Source: Hemicentrotus pulcherrimus (Eukaryota > Echinodermata > Echinoidea > Camarodonta > Strongylocentrotidae). From it: 25,344 bases of DNA. The translations under genes were made by a program, and so were the position numbers. Positions within the stretch are counted from its first letter, which is position 1. Every line of letters starts with the position of its first letter. Under the pieces are notes generated by a model that did not search any database, was not told the origin of the DNA, and saw only the letters and a program-made list of their open reading frames with translations. Shown here piece after piece: positions 17,142 to 25,344 of this stretch. Where the stretch lies: the NCBI GenBank assembly GCA_003118195.1, contig BEXV01004500.1, positions 1,893 through 27,236 of the forward strand. Direction: 5' to 3'.

Positions 17142-18993
17142 GCTAAAACGTCTCATTTCCTGTTTAATTTCAACTCTGGAGGTGCGTTGCATGAACCAAG
17201 TGCAACCTAGCAGAATATCGGGAGAATAAAATTAGACTCTTGAGCAGCAACGGTTTCCCATGGCAGAATGAGTGGACACACATAGCAGTTGCTGGTATGC
17301 GCATTTACTTCTCTCTTGCGCAACGAAAGTGAAAGCAATTCATATATCTGAAGAGCATAACTGGGCTGTTAGTAGGTATAGCACACCAAAAAAAGGTACA
17401 ACAAACACATGTAATTTGATGATTGCAAATGATCAAGCTTCATGAAAGCTTAAAAAAAAAAAATTAAATCGGCCAATGCGTTATGATTTTATACCATTTA
17501 TTTTATATCGCAAAATTACCGAAAAACCTGCCAGAAATGGTCAAATTAACAAAAAAAGGCAAAATTCGACAAAGTTGACCACTTAATTCATCACTTTCTT
17601 GGACACAAATAATAAATGAAATTATCAGACACTACAATATAATCGTTGTGTCAAAAGATACACACAAAAGAAGATTCATATGTCTAGTATTACCGTTTTG
17701 AAAACGGAATCAAACAAAATAAGTAATTTTTGCCATTTTTGCGAATCTGCAGATATGAAAAAGTTGTGAAAATTACTAAGTCCGTCTATTTAATATGCGC
17801 ATATGTAATCAAATAATAACCGAACATGATACATCAATGAAACCAGTGTGTATCAGACAGGTATGGAAATATTTTTTTTTCAAGAAAAAAAAAAAAATTA
17901 AGAATATTCATCAAATATGCAAACTAGGTAATTTCAGCTAATTACTTTATAGGAAAGTCAAACTGTTCGATTTGTTGGCATTTTAAAAAAATCATATATG
18001 TATAGATCATATTTACACCAAATATTAACAAGTCATTAAATTCCTAATATTTTTTGCAGTCCCAATAAAATATGGCGATGGAACTTACTTGGGTCACCGT
18101 TACAACTATTTCCTGATATGTTTCACAAATCATTCTGAAAAAAAACGAAAAAATGGTAAGAATCTGCAATTTTTCAGCTACATCACAGCATAGTTTTCAA
18201 AATTTGTGACCCCAGTACAGTTTTGGCTACCTTGAGTGTAAATAACAAATTGATTTAATGAGTGAAACACATGAGGATATTGCATCAGCGGGCCATATCA
18301 CAAATGGCTGAACAGACAATATTCTAATTTATAATTTAACATATTTTCCACATGCCTATAATAATGAAACTACACAGAATTTAGTTAAAGGTATGCTTGA
18401 AAGATATGTGAAATACAAATTTAGAAATATTGTTTTTTGTTTTTGTTTAATTAACTAACGAAAATTGCTATTTCTACCAACTGACTGCAGTTGTGTGTGT
18501 GTATTTGCATGGGGCAAACAGCATGTACAGGCAGTATGCTAACCCCACTGTTAGCTTCAAAGAAAAATTAGTGTTGGAAACTCACTATAATTGGCACTTT
18601 TTAACGTATAAGATTGTTATTAGTCAAAATGAAATTTATAGTATTTTACTTTAAACTTTCGATAATTCCATTTAGTTGTTTATAATTTGGTTGATATATA
18701 TTTAGGTAAGGAAATATTAGGGAATGAGATGGAATGTTGTACTTTTCACGAAAGGAGAAATGTTTGGAGATATTGTATTTTTTCTCATCTGTTTGGGCTT
18801 CAAAAAGACGTCCTATTCTAAAAATGAAGAAGACTTGTTGGTGTCTTAGACATTTTTTTTCTCCGGTAATCACAAAAGTAAATTAGATAGATTTGGGGGT
18901 CACTTTTTACTTTATAATAGCCAATATGTATTCTATAAAGATATACTGTACTTTGAAGACACGCCAAATGAACAGCAACACGTCTTGTTGAAC
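17142..18993. other. AT-rich intergenic region upstream of gene B
   Basis: This 1.85-kb region separates the start of gene B from the GC-rich element. It has A and T homopolymers (about 17450-17463 and 17871-17896) but no coding frame with protein-like composition, no RNA gene and no clear promoter motif. The conserved upstream block of A and C (AAGAGGGCGCTC) was not found here. The 75-codon minus-strand frame at 18646-18873 is lysine-rich and resembles nothing I know. Confidence 0.5.
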
Positions 18994-19612
18994 AGGCCCG
19001 GTCACACCGCCAGAACTTTGATGTAGCGTTCCTGGAGCGGTGAAAAAAAATTAATCACCATGTGTAACTGTTCACCACCGTTTAACAGATGCTGGCCTCC
19101 CGTTAAGGCAACGCCGTATACGCTCGGCCACCGCTGATGGTCCCTCCTACCGCTCCGAAAGTTTTAATCTGCACAAAATATTGCGAGCGGTGAGGAGAGG
19201 GCAATTTTCCGCTCCGGCAAAGTTCACCACCGATCAAACAACGCCCAATCAAATTTTGGCACCGCTAGACGCAAGTTCGTGGACGCCTTGGTTTGCTAGG
19301 CCAACGCAGAAATGTTGAAAGCGTTGCACAAACTTTGGTGAGGGGTTTTATGAGCGGACACGGGATTGCCGGAACGGTGTCGGGCGTTGAAGCAGCGACC
19401 CATTGCGGTGATGAACTTTGGTTTGGCGTTGGTATGGAATGTCGGAGCGGGACCAACGCTCGCTACCGCTCTCTACCGTTAAACCAACGATTAAGCAACG
19501 CCGGCTTCGGCTTCGCATTTTGTGCGCGGTGACGAGCGTTGTCGAAATTCGGCCCCCTCTCCTTACCGTTCAGGGAACGCTCCAGCAAAGTTATGGCGGT
19601 GAGACCGGTCCT
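18994..19612. mobile_element. GC-rich non-autonomous DNA transposon with 50-bp terminal inverted repeats
   Basis: The ends are inverted copies: AGGCCCGGTCACACCGCCAG at the left and, on the minus strand, AGGACCGGTCTCACCGCCAT at the right, matching at 41 of 50 positions when extended. The interior is rich in GC and CpG, unlike its flanks, and repeats motifs such as GAGCGGT and GCGTTG in both directions. No transposase frame is convincing. The superfamily is uncertain: I could not identify a target duplication, so old age, wrong ends or a foldback-type element are all possible. Confidence 0.68.
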
Positions 19613-20250
19613 TCATCGATTTGGTTCCAGAAAGGGTTCTTCAGTGCTCACCCCATACGGAAGGTATCATAAAGATATTATCCTTTATGTTATGAACTAT
19701 TTTATACTCCTTAAACGTTAACCTATGCAATTACAGTTGAAGGTTTTGTTTTGATCATGTTGTATAGGCCCTTCTTGAATATTCTACCTATACAAACATT
19801 ATGTTTCAGGGGAAAGGTAGGTAGGTAACCAGTCTTAATAAATCTTTGTACTATGGTGGATTGAAAGGGAATTTTTATTATTGTTCCAAAGTGTAAGTCT
19901 GGTATAAAATGTAATCTTTCACCCTATTCCCCGCTCCTAAACCAAGAACGTACTATTATATAGTCTCTAGCGGTAGACTGTATTAAAAAAAAAAAAAATT
20001 AAGACACTTCAAAAAGCATTGAGGTTACCGAACTCGTCTAGTCTCAAGGCTGTGTCAGGAAAATCTACAGTGCAGGGCCTTCGAAGTACTGAACGTACAG
20101 TCTTCAAAATATAACTGTGCAGACACCCTTCTTTGCACTGATAAGGCTATGTACCTGCAAACGAACTTATGTTATACCTTTACATTAAATATGAAAGAAG
20201 GGTTTATCTCTTCGAATTGAAGGCATGACCACTCCTTTAGTTCCTTCGTC
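19613..20250. other. 3' flank of gene C
   Basis: It is AT-rich, with an A homopolymer near 19984-19996 and no supported gene. A minus-strand AATAAA (19879-19874) lies about 370 bases beyond the apparent stop of gene C and could serve as its poly(A) signal. Confidence 0.4.
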
Positions 20251-20390
20251 TTATTTAGGTGTGACGAAAGTTTGTAAGAATTCAATTGTGTCGGGACCTG
20301 ATGTTGTATCTAGGTTGCCAGGCAACATGAGTGTTGAAGATGTCGTCTGGTTTTGGTCGACGAAAAATCGAGACAGTGGATCAGGGACAA
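20251..20390 (-). CDS. Gene C last exon: frameshifted fibronectin III stub
   Basis: The acceptor ACAG ends at 20391, and phase 1 entry gives V-P-D-P-L-S-R-F-F then VDQNQTTSST, matching the gene B exon. Relative to gene B one base is missing before the tryptophan codon: the open frame continues as LMLPGNLDTT to TAA (20253-20251), whereas the next frame gives V-A-W-Q-P-R-Y-N and stops at TGA soon after. Either way only the start of a fibronectin III domain is encoded. It is probably the C-terminus of gene C, degenerate in sequence. Confidence 0.58.
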
Positions 20391-23300
20391 CTGTATTTCA
20401 AGTGTTAATAGGGAGATGGTAAATCACAAAGAGAATTTCTGCCTAGCAATATTAAGTTGAATATTTTTTTTTTTCGAAGCAAACACCATATCATGAAGTG
20501 AAAACAGATAATCAAGTGCACAAGATGTACATTTAACCAACAGGCCTAACGATACATATAGAATGTTCTACTTACGATAAAATGTGGTGTTGAAGACTGC
20601 ACTATCAGAACCAATTCTTGACACAGCTAGACATTTGTAATCACAAGGACCTTCGGACAGAGGGTTTCGAAGCGCCACTTCACTAGAGGTCATTGTTTCA
20701 CCTTCTGTTATTGTCTCGGAGAGTGTTATGTTTAGAGTGCCGTTAGACAACTGCGTGCCGTTACAGAACCATTGGAATAAATAAGCACGAGGATTAGCGT
20801 CTGAGGTACATGTCAGCACGACCCCAGAACGTTTTTTATTTGACGTAAGCCGTCCAAAAGAAACGAACACAACTGGGTCATCTAGATCGAAGAAAAATAT
20901 TGAAAACAAGTTTTGACAAAAGATGATAACCAATAGAAAGAGAGATAAGGGTGGTGATAGAACTTGAACATTGAAAAAAATGTTATTGGAGTAGGACTAA
21001 ACGAAAGTTGTCAATTAATGCATGAACACAGAGAACACGAATTATAGCTTTTTACTCTCACTGGTCGTTATCCATATTCATTCTGTTGTCGTGCTTAGCA
21101 TTTCCTGAAATTTACACAGGCAGAAATAATATCGTGTCAAATTAAAAGGAAACACAGATAGTAGACAATACTTTAAAGGATAGTTGCCTGGTGAACGTGC
21201 AGACAGTCCAATATCCTACGAAGTTTTAGTAAAAAACTATTCAATTGTCCTTTCCAAAATTTGAAATAAAAATGGATACTCACATGATATGTTCAGCATC
21301 CTGCTTTTATTCATTGACCACACATTGTGTGTTGAAGGTTGAACTGCCTGGCAGAGAAGATGTTTCCCATTATCAAACCTGTTTGGTATCAGGGAAAGGG
21401 TGCTTTCAGAATCATACCGATCAGCTACATTCACTGAAGTCTTAAGAGACGAATCGTGTGTCACATTTCTAGATCCGATGTACCAATGGATGAGCGGAGC
21501 AGGGTATCCATTAACAGCTATGCAACTTACACTGGTTTCTATACCATCACGTAGATTATCGGGGGTTGTCATTTTAACATCTGGTGGGCCTTGAGATAGA
21601 GATATAAAATAGAGTTATGGGCAAAGCCTTTGTGAGTCAAATTGTACTTTGCTAAAATATAGAACAGTATATAGATAATATTTAGATGTACTGCGAGGAG
21701 GAGAGACAACAATATGACAGACACTTTTTTTTCACTGACAATCTCGTTGTAAATTGGTAAATATTGAAAAACCAAACAGTAACATCTTTTCAATTTTAGT
21801 GCTGAGTGGGACTTTGACCTTAACAAATTTCCGACATATCACAATGAAGAAAGAATTCCAGCAATTTGAAGAAAAACAATAACTCACCATAAACTATCAA
21901 TTGAGCTGCCAGATGATCAAGAAAGTCTTCAATGGATACATAGCACCAAAGGTACATTCCGTGGTGTTTCCTTTCTGGATGTATCTTGATGGTACTTTCG
22001 GTGTCGAACAAACTTCCATCTACAGACTTTGACAGACTTATGTTACTGGGAAAACTTTTGTTGTGGTCGAGTGTCCATGTTAGTTCAGCTGCTGGTAGTG
22101 ATCCAATACTTTTACAAGTGATTGAAGTCAACGAATCTTCTTGGACGTAAATGACTGTTACTCGTCCGTATTGTTCGCTTTCTCCAGATGGCAAAAGCAA
22201 CATGCTGGAGGGAAGAACTTAATGAAAGAAAGAGATACAAAAATAATTTACAATTAGACACTTAATCATGTTTTTTGAAAGAAAATAAATAGATTTTCTT
22301 TCTACGTTTGTACATATATATGCAAAGAAAATACTCTGAGAGAAAACATGAATCTCTTATAAGCATTCATAATTATTCATTGAAATTATACCCCATAAAC
22401 TGTTCAAATTGTGTGATCTGAGTGGAGCAGTAGGTTAACAACAACACAAGGAGTCAGCTTAAATGACACCGGCACCACATAATAACGAAGATATTATGGT
22501 CTCTACTTAACACGTTTATGTACCTTGAACATTCAGGTGAACTGAGCGTTGGAGATTGTTTCGTAGTTCTGGATGTGATGCCTCACAGAGGAGGCTCTTT
22601 CTTCGGTCGTTCCTAGAGGTGGTGATTGTAGCAGCCTTCTGAGAGACATAGCTGTAGCCCCTTACAACATCAGACTGATTTTGAAGAACAGCGGTTACAT
22701 CATCTGGTATACGCCACTCCAGTACTGCAGGAGGCCTCGCCCCGGATACTACACATGTGATGTCATACGGCTCTCCAGCAGTTACCGTTTTATTGGCGTT
22801 GTCAAAGTAATAACGGCTCGATCCCACACCAGAAATCCCGATCCAATAGGGCGCAACTTGCGACATAAGAGGAAATAGTAATATTAAAGCCACCATCCCA
22901 ATATTACTTGCTCAAACTGATAGTCTAATTCATTGATATGTTATCACTATTTACACATATCACAACCTTTCAAAGATTACGACTTCAAACATTAGGTAAA
23001 GGAATATTACGAATTACTGACTTTACTATTTCACATTCAATATTTAGGTACTATCGTTTGATATGGTTTGTTGCCCAATACATAGAAACAACTTTCATTG
23101 TACATCACTAATTGATTTATTATATTTCCCTTTACCATATGAACTAGCGAATTGACCTAATCATTGACGGTTTTAACGAATACTTCCTATAAAATATTGT
23201 TTTCTTATACCTTCCCATGGTATTTTTTTTTTGTACAAGACAATAGCAATTATAGCTCAAATAAATGATCAGGAATTAACTTGCTGCATCAATCATGAAA

Positions 23301-24392
23301 AATGATATACCTGGAAACAATGGCGTCACTTGCAAATTAGCTGATCCCGGATTCGCTTTCTCAGATACCAGTTCGTTTCTTACTGTACATTTGTAATTGT
23401 CACCATCATTTCTGTTAAGTTTTTTTATTGTAAGATTTACACTGTAATAGTCTGCAAACAAGCTGAATTTCATTTCGTCAAGAACAGTTAACACACATGA
23501 ATTATATTCCTGGCAATCATGAGTTGCCAGGGCATAAAGACGACTACTCCTTTCCCACACGACCATCTGATTCTTGGTTTGCGGCGTAACGGTACAGATC
23601 AATGTGAAATCTTCCCCGATAACTGGTAGCGAATTATCTGTCTGAATAGACACTTCAAATGCATGGTATCCTGTATGGGTGAAATCAAAGTAAATTCAAG
23701 GAAAGGCAGCTGAACGTATTTCTAATAGCATACATCGAGTAAGCCCAACCACTAAAGGAACTGGAAAATTGGGGATGGAGCGGGCGGGGATTGTTCCACC
23801 AGTCTTTCTTGGAAAATTAAATGCGAATTTTAAAGACAACTGATCAGGAGGTAGTTGCAGGAGATGCCTAGATGCTTTTCCCTATCTCCCTTTCTCTTCC
23901 TCTCTGTTATCGTCCTTCCTTTCTTTTGTTTTCACCACTGGGTCGTGGCGTACCCTCCCGTGCCGCCTCATTTATCTACGCCACTGATCAAAAACATATT
24001 CTTCTAAACACACTAACGATGAAAAACAATACCAAAATGTTCTTAGTAGAGTATCTAACTTTTAAAAAGCAATTCCGGATTGAGAAGTACCACATGGATA
24101 GGAGTTGGTACAGTTCTTTTGATACTACAGATTTACGACAAGGTTACTTGCAAGTGATATGACTTTATATACAATGTTAGTGCTTCGATAATTTTTGAAA
24201 ATGTGTTTGCGAAAACATGATTCCAACGACATTTGGTTCGTATATCTATTGTATGTATAAATTGTTAAATCTCCCAAAGTCTCTACCTGGGCTAAGTATA
24301 AACAAATTTTATGAAGTTAACATGAAATAAACCTTACCTGAGTTGGAGATGATAACGGCGAGACAAAGAAGAAAACCTGCCCAAGTCGACAT
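20251..24392 (-). CDS. Gene C: secreted-type five-Ig gene, complete in the window
   Basis: Exons are 24392-24338, 23670-23311, 22856-22524, 22217-21888, 21589-21284, 20881-20576 and 20390-20251: signal peptide, V-type Ig, three C2-type Ig, a fifth Ig and a fibronectin stub. All splice sites are GT/AG, all junctions phase 1, and the coding length is 1830 bases (610 codons with the stop). There is no transmembrane segment, so a secreted protein of about 609 residues is predicted, with many N-glycosylation sites. It resembles nephrin/kirrel-type receptors in domain style but is shorter. Homology with gene A extends through introns and the 5' flank. Role is unknown; adhesion or immune recognition are possibilities only. 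Confidence 0.75.
20576..20881 (-). CDS. Gene C exon 6: Ig domain 5
   Basis: The exon is 306 bases, acceptor CTAG at 20882 and donor GTAAGT at 20575, phase 1. It reads D-P-V-V-F-V-S-F-G-R, with the first cysteine in VVLTC, core tryptophan in LFQWFC and second cysteine in CDYKC. Two more cysteines, one right after the tryptophan and one four residues before the second Ig cysteine, are absent from gene B and may pair. NGT and NIT are potential glycosylation sites. Failure to splice at the donor would give a stop two codons later. Confidence 0.84.
20882..21283 (-). other. Intron of gene C between Ig4 and Ig5
   Basis: The 402-base intron is similar to the left end of the window (gene A intron), as described there. 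Nothing else is seen. Confidence 0.55.
21284..21589 (-). CDS. Gene C exon 5: C2-type Ig domain (Ig4)
   Basis: The exon is 306 bases, acceptor CAAG at 21590 and donor GTGAGT at 21283, phase 1. It starts G-P-P-D-V-K-M-T; the first cysteine is in SVSC, the core tryptophan in LIHWYIGSRNVTHD and the second cysteine in NGKHLLC after L-I-P-N-R-F-D. It is the closest relative of gene A exon 5 and keeps the tryptophan that gene A has lost. Confidence 0.86.
21888..22217 (-). CDS. Gene C exon 4: C2-type Ig domain (Ig3)
   Basis: The exon is 330 bases, acceptor TAAG at 22218 and donor GTGAGT at 21887, phase 1. The first cysteine is in LTSITC, the core tryptophan in AELTW and the second cysteine in HGMYLWC; the end is L-I-V-Y-G. 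It is four codons shorter than gene A Ig3 because of small in-frame differences, including the region after NISLSK. Confidence 0.86.
22524..22856 (-). CDS. Gene C exon 3: C2-type Ig domain (Ig2)
   Basis: The exon is 333 bases, acceptor CAAG at 22857 and donor GTACAT at 22523, phase 1. It starts A-P-Y-W-I-G, with the first cysteine in YDITC, the core A-R-P-P-A-V-L-E-W-R and the second cysteine in KSLLC, ending H-L-N-V-Q. A methionine farther upstream in the open frame is intronic. Confidence 0.86.
23311..23670 (-). CDS. Gene C exon 2: V-type Ig domain (Ig1)
   Basis: The exon is 360 bases, acceptor ACAG at 23671 and donor GTATAT at 23310, phase 1. It starts G-Y-H-A-F-E-V-S like gene A. The first Ig cysteine is in DFTLIC, the core tryptophan in MVVWE, the extra pair is HDCQEYNSC, and the second Ig cysteine is in GDNYKC. 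N-V-L-T-type strand pattern is kept (SVNLTIKKL). Confidence 0.85.
24338..24392 (-). CDS. Gene C exon 1: signal peptide exon
   Basis: The 55-base exon encodes M-S-T-W-A-G then a hydrophobic stretch (FLLCLAVII), ending S-N-S and a phase 1 donor (G then GTAAGG). It aligns with gene A exon 1 (3610-3667) and joins in frame to the V-type exon. The 667-base intron between carries the CT-rich tract shared with gene A. Confidence 0.74.
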
Positions 24393-25131
24393 CCTTATCC
24401 GACATCCAATGATTGAATTTCTCCATTCGGAGAAGTTATTTCGACGAGCTTAAAACACACGGGATCGATGTTTTGTTAACGCAAGCAGACAGTACGTAAC
24501 TAGTTGAAGCGTTTGTTTAACGACACGTTGGAGGAATCGGTGATCGTTAACGTTATCAATGAGACAAATGTGACTTTGTTCTTCTGACACCGATTCATTT
24601 CACAACATTTACGAAACCATCGACTTAAAATGACTAATTGCATGTTGTCAATGTTTAAACAAGAGGGGCGCTCTTTCTTTTCAGGCATTGTGACAAAATT
24701 ACTTCCAATTGGAAGGTATCAATTAAAGAAAATTCATCGTACAAGATTTCCAAAGGATTTTGATGTAATCGTAGCAATTAATAAATGCTGAGTACGATTC
24801 CAAGACTTGTATGATATTTTAAGGATTGGGAATGCCCACCCTAACCGACACAAAACAAAAATATATATAAATATAATCAGATTCTGTAACCACAACTTTA
24901 CCACTCGTGACTATTTACGATCATTTTTAAATTCTCGATCATTGCAAAAAATATCTAAACCTCTTCTGATTTTGTTTTGGAAAAAGTGGAGAGCTAATAA
25001 AAACAAAATACCCCCCTTACCTCATTTGGCTCATGCATGCAAATTAAAAGGAAATGACAACAAGAGAAGAACTCCCACAACTCCTTTGAATGAGGGCATA
25101 TGATTTGTGACTGCGATACAACGATCCCACC
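24393..25131. other. 5' flank of gene C, homologous to that of gene A
   Basis: It aligns with 3668-3990 and 5511-5880 upstream of gene A, so the duplication that produced A and C included regulatory DNA. The shared GC-rich block is at 24657-24678 (CAAGAGGGGCGCTCTTTC). A 98-codon plus-strand open frame at 24807-25103 is not conserved in the gene A copy and is unlikely to be a gene. Confidence 0.5.
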
Positions 25132-25233
25132 CATGGGTGTCGATCTGTAATTGATATCTATTTATCAGGGGGGGGGGATCTATTTATTCACCCCCCCTGA
25201 ACAATAGGCATTACGCAAGGATCGACACCCATG
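25132..25233. mobile_element. Small hairpin insertion, MITE-like
   Basis: Two 14-base arms, CATGGGTGTCGATC and GATCGACACCCATG, are perfect inverted repeats around about 74 bases. Nested inside are TCAGGGGGGGG and CCCCCCCTGA, also complementary, and a near-direct repeat ATCTATTTATCA / ATCTATTTATTCA. The related gene A flank lacks it, and GATCCCACC (left) and GATCCAACC (right) flank it like an 8-9 base target duplication. It is too short for a transposase. Confidence 0.55.
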
Positions 25234-25344
25234 ATCCAACCTCTTGTTTTTAGTTGTTAGTTTAATTGATGGCTTTATAAATCTGTCTTGCAATATACTT
25301 ATGTACAAAATAGCAATGTCCAATTATTATCGGTTTAATGCGTG
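25234..25344. other. Distal 5' flank of gene C, continuing beyond the window
   Basis: It resumes the alignment with gene A flank (about 5878-5990), for example TTAATTGATGG against TCAATTGATAT and TGTCCAATTATT against TATCCAATTAGC. Nothing coding is seen. Confidence 0.45.

Noticed and set aside
18646..18873. A 75-codon minus-strand open frame as a transmembrane or tail exon of gene C
   Set aside because: It lies beyond the apparent stop of gene C, has no hydrophobic segment and no paired splice sites in phase 1.
18984..19622. Target site duplication around the GC-rich inverted-repeat element
   Set aside because: Flanks TTGTTGAAC and TCATCGATT do not match in any 2-9 base register I tried, so no duplication is claimed.
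19293..19672. Overlapping plus-strand open frames within the GC-rich element
   Set aside because: They arise from high GC with few stops and repeated short motifs; none resembles a transposase, and several frames are open at once.
24807..25103. A 98-codon plus-strand open frame upstream of gene C
   Set aside because: The homologous flank of gene A does not keep the frame, and the composition is that of AT-rich non-coding DNA.

Overview
The window is animal genomic DNA. It is AT-rich with split genes, GT/AG introns and transposon insertions. The Ty3/gypsy element has the integrase-before-RT order reported as the Gmr1-like group of deuterostomes. That order, together with nephrin/kirrel-like immunoglobulin genes, suggests an invertebrate deuterostome, perhaps an echinoderm such as a sea cucumber. 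The taxon is an inference, not a reading.

Host genes. Three related immunoglobulin-superfamily (IgSF) genes lie head to tail on the minus strand. From high to low coordinates they are gene C (24392 to 20251), gene B (17141 to 6604) and gene A (3667 to beyond the left edge). The shared plan is signal peptide, V-type Ig, three C2-type Ig domains and a fifth Ig. Genes B and C then have a short final exon that holds only the first strands of a fibronectin III domain before a stop. Each Ig domain is one exon and every intron is phase 1. I assembled exons from matching reading frames, GT/AG sites and alignment between paralogues. The summed coding lengths come out whole: 610 codons for C, and 597 for B once the insertion is removed. 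No transmembrane exon was found, so the products look secreted. Genes A and C are close copies, including introns and 5' flank; B is more diverged although it lies between them.

Mobile DNA. A complete LTR retrotransposon (9455-16032) sits on the plus strand inside the second Ig exon of gene B. It has 195-bp LTRs that I read as identical, a 5-bp CCATT target duplication, a tRNA-Pro-like primer site, a polypurine tract and one uninterrupted 1520-residue Gag-Pol frame. The order is Gag, zinc knuckle, protease, integrase, reverse transcriptase, RNase H. Identical LTRs and an intact frame point to a very recent insertion, so gene B is probably a fresh null allele of an otherwise intact gene. Smaller insertions are a GC-rich element with 50-bp terminal inverted repeats (18994-19612), a hairpin insertion of about 100 bp upstream of gene C (25132-25233), and about 1.5 kb of repeat-derived DNA upstream of gene A (about 3990-5510).

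The remainder (17142-18993, 19613-20250 and the larger introns) is AT-rich sequence in which I could support no gene. No tRNA, rRNA or CRISPR was seen.
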